In this document: positions 16,911 through 24,313 of the stretch, in pieces
Layout of the letters: each line of letters opens with the position of its first letter
Numbering within the stretch: the stretch's first letter is position 1
Source: Nonomuraea antri
GTDB taxonomy: Bacteria > Actinomycetota > Actinomycetes > Streptosporangiales > Streptosporangiaceae
Direction of reading: 5' to 3'
Assembly: GCF_013283785.1 (NCBI RefSeq)
Contig: NZ_JABCPZ010000065.1
Coordinates: forward strand, 1 to 45,247
Length of the DNA: 45,247 bases
Notes under the pieces: generated by a model
Seen by the model: the letters and a program-made list of their open reading frames with translations, nothing else
Databases searched by the model: none
Told to the model about the DNA's origin: nothing
Translations under genes and position numbers: made by a program

Positions 16911-17285
16911 GCGCATTCGCACAAGAGCCCAAGTTGTGACACTTTCGGCTACAGAAAGGTCACGGGTGTCATGTGTAGACGGGAGGGTGCCCTTGGGTGT
17001 CGAATGTCAGCCAATTGAGCCAGCTCGTGCGCAGGGTAATTGAGCCACTCGAAGCGGGTGGCTCAGGAAGGACAGCAGCGCTGTTCGGGCGGTATGCGGC
17101 TAATTGGGCGCTTCGGCATTGCCTTGTGGTCGATGTGACCGTTGGATAACCCGTCCCGCCGGGCCCGACTGGGAGGTTGTCTTCGAACCTCTGATTACCA
17201 GTGTGATCTCGGCTGAGAGAGCCTCGAGCGTCGTGGATTCTCGGCCACCTGGTGCACGTAGGCCACGCCGGACCGCTGAGGCCCG
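16911..17285. repeat. Non-coding stretch with a direct repeat
   Basis: No gene is seen. AATTGAGCCA occurs at 17013-17022 and again at 17038-17047, 25 bases apart, just after TGTCAG at 17005. Spaced short repeats next to a TGT tip resemble the ends of IS21-like elements, and an IstB remnant lies 0.9 kb away. The link is only suggestive. Confidence 0.3.
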
Positions 17286-17783
17286 CTACTCCTCCAGCGG
17301 TGCGGTCGTGGCTGCCCTGAACCGTTCATGGGCGGCCTGCTTGGAGATGCCGATTGCCTCTCCCACCTCGGCCCAAGTGGCGCCGGCTTCCTTGGCTCCG
17401 GCGACGGCCTGGTCGAGCAGGGTGCGTTGCCAGCTCTCCACCTGGCTGAGCAGGGTGAGGGCGGCGAGCGGACGCTCACCGGCCAGCTGTACGATCCGCT
17501 CGCACAGCAGGTTCGATTTGATCACGAGCTCCACGGGAGGGGCGGCGGCGGCGAGGGGCGGGACATGCCTGCTCCACCACCGATACTCCGCTTCCTTCGC
17601 TCCCTCCGGCGTGGCCGGAAAGCGGCGCCGGTCGGCCCATCCGCAAGAACATGTTGCCTGGTAACCGATGAAGGTCTTGGTGAAGGCGCTCGCGGAAGAG
17701 GCCAACTCGCCGTTAGGGAGTACTGGCGCGGCGAAGCCTTTGTGGTTGGGGATGTCAGGGGACTCGAACGTCATAATCGTCAA
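17286..17783 (-). CDS. Small HTH protein with CxCxW motif
   Basis: 165 residues. The N-terminal half holds TFIGYQATCSCGWADRRRFP, a possible one-sided zinc or metal site; the C-terminal half is helical and ends in WAEVGEAIGISKQAAHERFR, a helix-turn-helix similar to sigma-factor region 4 or small regulators. AGGA precedes a TTG at 17783 closely, and an in-frame ATG at 17774 is an alternative start. Proteins of this layout are common and uncharacterised in actinomycetes. It stands alone among mobile-element remains. No target is evident. Confidence 0.65.
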   Translation of the reverse strand: MTIMTFESPDIPNHKGFAAPVLPNGELASSASAFTKTFIGYQATCSCGWADRRRFPATPEGAKEAEYRWWSRHVPPLAAAAPPVELVIKSNLLCERIVQLAGERPLAALTLLSQVESWQRTLLDQAVAGAKEAGATWAEVGEAIGISKQAAHERFRAATTAPLEE

Positions 17784-17919
17784 GGATTCCTGACGGCTAG
17801 GGGTCTATGCAAGTGCTGTGGCGCGTTGAATGCGATCACCGAAACCAGGCAGGTTCGAAGACAACGTCTTGTGAACGGGGCTGCGACCGTGCTCTATGCC
17901 GCGTTGCGGACGAAGGAGG

Positions 17920-18100
17920 CAGCGGAGCGCCGATCGCCCCCGGCCATAGATGGCGCTTGTTCGGCCGATAGCTGGGGGCGTCATGAAGACCCGGTAGCTG
18001 GTGTTGATCAGCCGGTCCAGGAGCGACTCGGCGATGACGGGGTTGGGGAACATCGCCGCCTGGGCCAACCAGCTCGACAACCCGACCAAGTCGGAGAAGA
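17920..18100 (-). pseudogene. IstB-like ATP-binding protein, C-terminal remnant
   Basis: Two frames give FPNPVIAESLLDRLINTSYR with VFMT, and then PSYRPNKR. This is the end of IstB helper ATPases of IS21-type elements (…AMIDRL…SYR…GPSYRPNKR). Nothing of the Walker motifs remains. Confidence 0.5.
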
Positions 18101-18283
18101 TGTGAACGCGATACCAGCACTCGCCGGCCAGGTCATGCGGGTCGTCGACACTCTCACGGACGACATCCGGCCCACGCTCCTCACCGCGGGATGTCTGGCA
18201 ACCTGTACCGCTTCACAACTCATCGCGTGGTGCTTGATCTGCGGTTTTGACCTCCAGGCGCCGCGCAGGCAAGATCGCGGTCT

Positions 18284-18896
18284 GTGTCGGTTCGTCTGCT
18301 GTATCTGACCTTGATCCGGATGTTCGGCCGGCTGGTGTTGCTGGGCCGTGGTCAAGCGTCCAAAGACGCCGAGATCATGGTGCTCCGCCATGAGATGGCG
18401 GTATTGAAGCGTCAGGTCGGCCGGCCGAAGCCGGACTGGGCCGAGCGGGCGGTCCTGGCGGCCTTGGCCCGCTTCCTACCGACGGTGCTGCGAGCTCATC
18501 GGCTGGTCACCCCCGGTACCTTGCTCGCCTGGCATCGCCGTTTGATCAAACAGGCGTGGACCTATCCCCCGCGCCGGCCGTCCCGGAACAACCATGGAAG
18601 TCCGGGAACTGGTCCTCCGTCTGGCACCCGAGAACCCGAGGTGGAGGTATCGGCGGGTACACGGTGAGCTGGTCCGACTCGGCCTTCATGTCAGTGAAGC
18701 GACCGTAAGACGGATCCTGCGTTCGCGCCGACGGTCCGGCTCCCCGAAGCTTGGACACCTCCTGGCGGACGTTCCTACGCGTGCAAGCGAAAGGACTGTT
18801 GGCCTGTGACTTCTTCCACGTCGACACGATCTTCCTGAAGCGTCTGTACGTGTTGTTCTTGATGGAGGTGGAAACACGGCGCGTGCACGTCCAACC
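18284..18896 (+). pseudogene. Integrase-type IS transposase, frameshifted and 3'-truncated
   Basis: The first frame gives GTG-started MSVRLLYLTLIRMFGRLVLL, KDAEIMVLRHEMAVLKRQVG, DWAERAVLAALARFLPTVLR and VTPGTLLAWHRRLIKQAWTY. The next frames add RELVLRLAPENPRWRYRRVH and GLLACDFFHVDTIFLKRLYV with LFLMEVETRRVHV. This is the N-terminal part and the first catalytic Asp strand (DFFHVDT) of integrase-core IS transposases. At least two frameshifts occur and the rest of the DDE core is missing after about 18896, where another gene's 3' end is joined. Confidence 0.75.
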
Positions 18897-19218
18897 CCAG
18901 CCGAAGGCGCCGACGCACAATCAGTGCAGCGCTCGCCAGCATGACGAGCAGCCCGAACGCCAGCGCAGCGCCGACCGGCCTGCGCGTATCCGACGAAGCC
19001 CCCGTCCGCTGCCCATCTCCCTCGCGGCGCCCACTCGCCGCGACCGCCGGTCTGGACGGCTTCTCCCTCGGGTTCGGGCCCTCGGGCGTCGAGCGCACCC
19101 GCGGCTTCGGAGACGGTGCCGTCTTCGCCGGCACACGCCGTGACTCCGCCAGCCGCGAACCCCAGACGCCATAGAGGAGGCTGGATACAAGCAGATGTAC
19201 AGAGACTGACAAACGCAT
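18775..19218 (-). CDS. Unknown protein with signal and C-terminal membrane anchor
   Basis: From ATG 19218 the frame gives a hydrophobic start (MRLSVSVHLLVSSLLYGVW), a Pro/Ser/Arg-rich linker (PSPKPRVRSTPEGPNPREKP), and a membrane segment GAALAFGLLVMLASAALIVR followed by a basic stop-transfer. That is the layout of a small cell-surface protein. The last 40 residues lie in antisense IS sequence (below 18896) and are foreign, so the original C-terminus has been replaced. No family is recognised and no good ribosome site is seen. Confidence 0.35.
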   Translation of the reverse strand: MRLSVSVHLLVSSLLYGVWGSRLAESRRVPAKTAPSPKPRVRSTPEGPNPREKPSRPAVAASGRREGDGQRTGASSDTRRPVGAALAFGLLVMLASAALIVRRRLRLGLDVHAPCFHLHQEQHVQTLQEDRVDVEEVTGQQSFRLHA

Positions 19219-19380
19219 GCGCCGTCGGTTACGGCCTTCCCGCACGGGAATGGACGGGGATCAACCGGCGGCCGCAGACTGTGGACGTACTACTTCGCGG
19301 CGAAGGCTGGCGACCGGACATCTGGAGAGCGTCTGATCGAGCCGGGCCACCAGCACGGGCTCGCAACTCCCCCGAGTATT

Positions 19381-19398
19381 CGTTCCCTGGTGGGAACG
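19381..19398 (-). terminator. Short hairpin after the CHAT operon
   Basis: CGTTCCC at 19381-19387 pairs with GGGAACG at 19392-19398 over a four-base loop. It lies 17 bases past the stop of the last gene of the minus-strand operon (19415). There is no U tract. Position suggests a transcription end. Confidence 0.4.
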
Positions 19399-19414
19399 CC
19401 TGATCGTATGTGGA

Positions 19415-20431
19415 TCATTGCAGCAGTACGGCGCCGAGGGTGCTCGTGGCGAGGAAGGCTGTGAGGACGACGGCTGTCGGAGGGAGCGCCCGGCGGGGAG
19501 GCTCGGGCGGGTCGTTCGAGACCGGCTCTTCAGGCGGAAGGTTCGCGGCGGCGTGGAAAGTTGCGGCGAGGGGGATGCCGCGATACCAGTGGCGGGCCAG
19601 AGCTTGCCAGACAAGACGTTCATCGTCGTCTGCCGTGTCCTGCCGGCCGATCGCTGTGAGCAGGAGAGCACGGTGAACGTCGAAGGTGACCTTGACCTGC
19701 TGGCCGTAGAGCCGTGCGCTGGGCAGAGCGGCCCGGTAGGCGAGGAGTGCGACGGCGCCGCCGGTGGAGTGGCAAAGGAGGAACAGGCTGGGGGCGGCGC
19801 CGGCGAAGAGCAGGAAGATCCCGGAGGCGGCGCTGTAGACGGCGGCGAGGGCGGAGATGGTGAGGAAGAACTCCAGTTCGGTGCGGGCGGCGACGAGCGT
19901 CCTGCGTTGCTCTTCAGGGAGTAACGGATACAGGCGCGGCCATACGACGACGGCGTCGAGGCCGTAGCGGTCCTCGGGATGGAGTTCGGCGTTCTTGAGT
20001 ATGTTGCCGAGACGAGTCGGCATGATCTCGCCGGGGTCGCTGGGATAGCCGGCGTGGAGCCGGGCGTAGTCCGCGTCGTCGCCGGGATCGAGGGCGGCTG
20101 AGCGGTGGCGGTGCCAGCGCAGGCCGAGTGCCCGCAGAGGACGACCGACGAGGCCGGGCCAATAGCCCTCGTAGAGCCGGACGAGCGTGGTCGCGGCGCT
20201 GGCCAGCCACGCGGCGGCGAGGAGCGCGACGATGAGGAACGTCAGGACGTGAACGGTCTTGATGGTGGCGTCCTGGCGCTGCCAGGTGGTCATCGCGGCG
20301 ACGACTCCGCCGCGCGCGGCCGCCACGGTGAGGAGACAGCAGCCGAGGAATGCCAGCACGGGCAGCAGGCCGTTGAGGAAGAAGCGGCGGTCGAGCAGTC
20401 CACCGGCCTCTTTGACGACGGTACCGAGCAC
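19415..20431 (-). CDS. Multi-pass membrane protein, last gene of the CHAT operon
   Basis: 338 residues from GTG 20431; the preceding stop and ribosome site overlap in TGAGGACGTG, only four bases between genes. A longer open frame to 20599 would run through the upstream gene and is not preferred. Hydrophobic segments: NGLLPVLAFLGCCLLTVAAA near the N-terminus, VLTFLIVALLAAAWLASAAT, a paired segment around LAAVYSAASGIFLLFAGAAP and SLFLLCHSTGGAVALLAYRA, and a C-terminal one, VVLTAFLATSTLGAVLLQ. The middle soluble part has RLGNILKNAELHPEDRYGLD. The family is not recognised. Tight coupling suggests a membrane effector or anchor for the CHAT protease system. Confidence 0.75.
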   Translation of the reverse strand: MLGTVVKEAGGLLDRRFFLNGLLPVLAFLGCCLLTVAAARGGVVAAMTTWQRQDATIKTVHVLTFLIVALLAAAWLASAATTLVRLYEGYWPGLVGRPLRALGLRWHRHRSAALDPGDDADYARLHAGYPSDPGEIMPTRLGNILKNAELHPEDRYGLDAVVVWPRLYPLLPEEQRRTLVAARTELEFFLTISALAAVYSAASGIFLLFAGAAPSLFLLCHSTGGAVALLAYRAALPSARLYGQQVKVTFDVHRALLLTAIGRQDTADDDERLVWQALARHWYRGIPLAATFHAAANLPPEEPVSNDPPEPPRRALPPTAVVLTAFLATSTLGAVLLQ

Positions 20432-20435
20432 GTCC

Positions 20436-21014
20436 TCAGCCGCCCGTCCGCAGCCGGTGGCGGGGCGGTTCCTGGCGCTGGCACCAGGGTGGCGCGCCGT
20501 GCCGGTATTGGGCGAGCCGGTTGAGATGTCCGCATCCGGGTTCCTGGCAGATGATGGGTGCCAGGCCGGTCCGCGGTTGTCCGGGAAGGGTCGTATCACC
20601 GAGGCCGCCCCCTCCGGCCATGACGGGTGCCGGTGGCCTGAAGTCCGGTGAGGCGAGGTGGGCGGCGATCACCTCGGCCGGGACGACCCCGACGCTCCGT
20701 TCGTCGTCCCGCAGGACGAGGTACGCGGCGTCGAGGTCGAGCAGGGTGACGGAGGGGGAGGCGGCGAACTCGGCGAAGGTCATGTCGGCGTCCACCTCGA
20801 TGACGGGTGCGAGGCCCGGCACAGCCGAGCGCAGGTCGGGAGCGGCGAGGTCGATCAGGTCGGCGTGGCGGACGGCCGCGACCGGATGTCCGGCGTCATC
20901 GTGGACGATCCCGAGGCTGCCGGACTTCAGAGCCTTGCGGGCAGCTTCGACTTCCATGTGCCACGGCAGGGCGGTGAAGAAGCCGTCGGCCTCGGACAGC
21001 AGCGTCGGGTTCAT
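20436..21014 (-). CDS. CBS-like domain protein with Cys-rich C-terminus
   Basis: 192 residues from ATG 21014, overlapping the CHAT stop as ATGA. Two CBS-like halves can be seen: SGSLGIVHDDAGHPVAAVRH with ADLIDLA, and VIEVDADMTFAEFAASPSVT with AYLVLRDDERSVGVVPAEVI. CBS pairs bind adenosyl nucleotides and regulate partners. The tail holds ICQEPGCGHLNRL...PWCQ, a short Cys-containing knuckle that may bind zinc. Lying between a protease and a membrane protein, it could be the sensor or adaptor of the system. The domain call is from pattern only and the CBS similarity is moderate. Confidence 0.65.
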   Translation of the reverse strand: MNPTLLSEADGFFTALPWHMEVEAARKALKSGSLGIVHDDAGHPVAAVRHADLIDLAAPDLRSAVPGLAPVIEVDADMTFAEFAASPSVTLLDLDAAYLVLRDDERSVGVVPAEVIAAHLASPDFRPPAPVMAGGGGLGDTTLPGQPRTGLAPIICQEPGCGHLNRLAQYRHGAPPWCQRQEPPRHRLRTGG

Positions 21015-22204
21015 CGCCAGTCTCCAACCAGTACGAATGCGGCCCAATAATAGGGATCACTGTAGATCCGCCGCTGGTAGTCGGGGGGACGATCCGCGGC
21101 GGAGGCCGCCCACCTGCTGCGGGTCTCCGCCGCCTGGAGCCTGGCCGCGTGGTCGCCGTGCGGGTCGGCGGCCTCGAGGAGACGGCTGTAGGCGTCGCGG
21201 GCCGCGGCGAAGTCGCCGCAACGGAACCGCACGTCGGCGATGTCCTCGGCGTAGGAACCCGGCGCCTGCTCACACCGGCGGATCACCTCGTCGCCGCTGA
21301 TCGACCGTAGCGTGTTCTGGGCGCGCTGGAGCGCGACGGCTTTCCCGGTGCCGGCCGCGATCTCGTGGTAGAAGTCGGTCATCAGCAGGCTTGTCGACAG
21401 TTCGTCGACGGCCCAGAGGGTGACGAGGACCGAGGCCGCCCCGGCGTAGATGAGCGCACGGGTGAGGCCGACGAGTTCGTCGCCGGGGTGGCGGGCGTTG
21501 ACGCCGCTCTCGCAGGCGCTGAGGGTGACGAGGTCGGCGGGGAGTGAGCGGCTGAGGATGTGCTCGGCGGTGAGCTCGCCGTCGGCGAGGGTGATACCGG
21601 AGTGCAGGGGCGCGGTGGGCACGAACGTTCCGTGACAGCCGAAGTGGATGATGCGATGGGGCCCGAGGCGGAGGTCGGTTTCGAGGGCCGTGGAGGTGGC
21701 GTGGGGGCCGAGCCGGATGACGGTGTCGTCGGCGAAGATGCGGGCGAGCGCTTCGGCCTGGCGGCGGGCGTGGGGCAGTGGCCGGTCGGAGGCGGAGTCG
21801 GCGTAGGCGAGCACGCGGCGCCGCGACGGGTCGTGCTTGGCCTGGCAGTATCCCATGACGGTGGCGCTGGGTGTGGTGCACAGCGGGTTGCGGGCGGCCA
21901 GGGGCGCGCCGTCCACGGCGAGCATGCTGAACGGCAGATAGTGCAGCGTGTCGTGCGGGACGATCCAGATGAGGTCGCCGGGCGCGCTGATCTGGGCGAG
22001 TGGGGCGGTGAGCGCGGCCAGCGCTCCTTGGGCGGCTGAGGTCTTGCCGGCGTGCACGGCGCCGGCCAGGTCGGTGATGTGGGCGCGCAGGTCGTCGCGG
22101 GTGAGAGGGATGCGTTCTGTGCGTGGCTCGTCGGCGTCGGCGTCCGCGAGGAAGAGGAGGGTCTCCCGCTCGGTGACGAAGTACTCGGCCAGCACGGTTC
22201 TCAA
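21011..22204 (-). CDS. CHAT domain caspase-like protease
   Basis: 397 residues. The catalytic pair of CHAT peptidases is clear: His in RIIHFGCHGTFVP and Cys in LVTLSACESGVN. Other family marks are WIVPHDTLHYLPFSMLAVDG, GLTRALIYAGAASVLVTLWA and the very end DPYYWAAFVLVGDW. CHAT proteins are cytoplasmic proteases related to caspases and separase and often cut a dedicated partner in conflict systems. The TTG start overlaps the stop of the TPR gene as TTGA. In most TPR-CHAT proteins both domains are one chain; here they are two genes. A helical TPR-like insert (GDFAAARDAYSRLLEAAD) precedes the C-terminus. Confidence 0.9.
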   Translation of the reverse strand: MRTVLAEYFVTERETLLFLADADADEPRTERIPLTRDDLRAHITDLAGAVHAGKTSAAQGALAALTAPLAQISAPGDLIWIVPHDTLHYLPFSMLAVDGAPLAARNPLCTTPSATVMGYCQAKHDPSRRRVLAYADSASDRPLPHARRQAEALARIFADDTVIRLGPHATSTALETDLRLGPHRIIHFGCHGTFVPTAPLHSGITLADGELTAEHILSRSLPADLVTLSACESGVNARHPGDELVGLTRALIYAGAASVLVTLWAVDELSTSLLMTDFYHEIAAGTGKAVALQRAQNTLRSISGDEVIRRCEQAPGSYAEDIADVRFRCGDFAAARDAYSRLLEAADPHGDHAARLQAAETRSRWAASAADRPPDYQRRIYSDPYYWAAFVLVGDWR

Positions 22205-24306
22205 CCGGACTCCTCGGGGCGCAGTAACGTCTTCACTTCGGCGAAGGTGAGCGGGGTGCCCCGGGACAGGCTCACGTACTCATCGCCTGCCAGGTCGACG
22301 GCGGCGATGCGGGCCTGGGCCGCCGAGAGGGCCGACAACGCGTCGCGCAGGGCACGCAGCGCGCTCTCGCTGCCCGCGGGGCTGCCAGCGACGGCGAGGG
22401 CGGCCCGGCTGTCGGCGACGGCCCGCCGCGCTTCAGCCTCGGCGGCGAGCAGATGGGGTGGGGTGGTGCTGCCGGGCGGGACGGTGGTGCCGAGCAGTTC
22501 CAGCAGCTCACGGGAACGGGCTCGCTCGACCAGGACGAACGCTTCCGCGCGCGGTGCTCGCGGCCAGGAATCGCCGTCGCCTCCCGGCGCGTCCAGGAGC
22601 AGATCGAGGATGAGAAGTGTGAGACGTTCCACGGCGGCCCCCGTGCTGAGCCGCAACTCATCGTCCAGGATGCGCATCCGGAGCGTCTCATAGACCTCGG
22701 CGGCTTGATCGAGTGCATGGTAGGCGCGGGAGGGTGCGGTGCCGTGCTGGGCGCGGCCCAGTTCGAGCAGGACGAAGAACGCGGTGATGAGCTGGTCGCT
22801 GGTCCGGAGCAGCTGGGCGGTCTCCAGGAGCAACGCCTCGGCCTTGTCCCGGCGTCCCAGAGCCCACATCCGCAGGCCGCGTGCGGCGCGGTCGCGCGCT
22901 TGGCTCGGTGGCCAATCGCTCAAGGCGATGGTGGGGGCGCTTGCGGGGGCGAACATCGTGATGTTGGCGAACGGGCCGGTCGCCAGGTCCATGAGCCGGC
23001 CCGTGGTGGCGATCGCCGACCGCTTACGGGGCAGGCCGGCGGCTCGGTACTGCCCCAGGAGGCGGCGGCTGTCGCCCCGGCGCTGCCGTTGGGCGAAGGC
23101 TTCGGCCTTCAACTGCGTGGCGAGTTCGGGGTCGCCGAGCTCTTGGTGGACGAGGGAGGCGGCCAGCAGCGCGCGGCGCCGAGCGAGGGGGGTGAGGGCG
23201 GGGTCGTGCACGAGCGGGTCGAGGAGGGCGAGGCCGTCGGCGGGCGTCAGGAGGCGGAACAGGTTCTCGCCGCCCGAGCTGAGGTAGGTCGCCACGCTTT
23301 CCGCGGCGGCGAGGTCCTGGTGGCCTTCCTGTCGCCAGATGGTGCACGCTTCGGTGAAGGACACCCGGAACTCGTCACGGTGGCCGGTGGCGAAGTAGAC
23401 GAGGGCTCGGGCGTATGCGCAGTGGGCTCGGGCGAGCCTGAGGCGGCGGCGGGCGCCGGGCGTGCCGGGGATGGCTGATTCCGCACGGTCGAGGAGGGGC
23501 AGGGCGGCATCGACCCAGTCGAGCGAACGGAGCCCGGCGCGGCCGGTGAACGCGCTCATCCCGGTGAGATCGAGGGTCATGGCACGGGTCTGCCCGACCG
23601 ATCGAGCGGCCTCGTGGGCGAGCGTGTGGATGAAGCCGAGGTCGGGACGGCCGGGCCGGCGGAGCACGAAGTCCTTCATCCAGGGCTCCTCAAACAGAGT
23701 CCGCCGGTCCTCAGCATCACTGTCGAGGTAGAGGTGGGCGTCATTGGCTCGTGCCTCCCAGCCTGGGGAACGCGACTGGATCGCCATGCCGAGGGAAAGA
23801 GGCAGATCGAAGAGGGCCAGCCACAACGCCAGCCACAACAGTCCGGGAGAGGAGGTGAAGAGCGCGGCGTAGAACAACAGGACGCCCTTGTCGAACAGGA
23901 CCCGGTAGGGGCCGGCCAGCAGCCAGACGACAGGGTGCAGGCGGTGCTTGTAGACCGGCACTGCGATGAACGACATCAGGGTGATGGCGAGGGCGGTCCA
24001 GAACTCGTTTCCGTGGAGGGCGGGCAGCGCATCCCACAGCTTGTCGATCAGGTAGCCGAGGAGAAGGCCGGCGAAGATCTGCAGGCTGGCGACGGACAGT
24101 TCGCCCCTGAGCCGCGTCCCGCGTGTGACCTCCGTCAGGGTCATGTAGGCGCGGTACTGCAGCAAGTAGTTCGCGGTGACACACAAGGCTGCGGCAATCG
24201 TGACGGTCATGCGAACCGGCTGGTCGACGGCCCAGGCGATGGTGCTGATGACCAGGGGCAGGATCGCGGCGTAAAGGTAGAACAGGCGGGCGGAGCGGGG
24301 GGTCAT
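22201..24306 (-). CDS. Membrane protein with TPR-like repeats, partner of CHAT
   Basis: 701 residues from ATG 24306 (AGGTGA before it, seven bases after the preceding stop). The first 210 residues hold several membrane segments (LFYLYAAILPLVISTIAWAV, VTIAAALCVTANYLLQYRAY, LQIFAGLLLGYLIDKLWDAL, LLWLALWLALFDLPLSLGMA). The rest is helical TPR-type sequence (RLRLARAHCAYARALVYFAT, YHALDQAAEVYETLRMRILD, EAFVLVERARSRELLELLGT) that in related proteins leads straight into a CHAT domain. The last residues, TFAEVKTLLRPEE, are the usual linker to CHAT. It probably holds the protease at the membrane and receives a signal. Confidence 0.8.
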   Translation of the reverse strand: MTPRSARLFYLYAAILPLVISTIAWAVDQPVRMTVTIAAALCVTANYLLQYRAYMTLTEVTRGTRLRGELSVASLQIFAGLLLGYLIDKLWDALPALHGNEFWTALAITLMSFIAVPVYKHRLHPVVWLLAGPYRVLFDKGVLLFYAALFTSSPGLLWLALWLALFDLPLSLGMAIQSRSPGWEARANDAHLYLDSDAEDRRTLFEEPWMKDFVLRRPGRPDLGFIHTLAHEAARSVGQTRAMTLDLTGMSAFTGRAGLRSLDWVDAALPLLDRAESAIPGTPGARRRLRLARAHCAYARALVYFATGHRDEFRVSFTEACTIWRQEGHQDLAAAESVATYLSSGGENLFRLLTPADGLALLDPLVHDPALTPLARRRALLAASLVHQELGDPELATQLKAEAFAQRQRRGDSRRLLGQYRAAGLPRKRSAIATTGRLMDLATGPFANITMFAPASAPTIALSDWPPSQARDRAARGLRMWALGRRDKAEALLLETAQLLRTSDQLITAFFVLLELGRAQHGTAPSRAYHALDQAAEVYETLRMRILDDELRLSTGAAVERLTLLILDLLLDAPGGDGDSWPRAPRAEAFVLVERARSRELLELLGTTVPPGSTTPPHLLAAEAEARRAVADSRAALAVAGSPAGSESALRALRDALSALSAAQARIAAVDLAGDEYVSLSRGTPLTFAEVKTLLRPEESG

Positions 24307-24313
24307 CGGCCGA

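Noticed and set aside
22201..22204. Programmed -1 ribosomal frameshift between TPR and CHAT
   Set aside because: No slippery heptamer precedes the TTGA; coupled reinitiation or a simple mutation explains it better.
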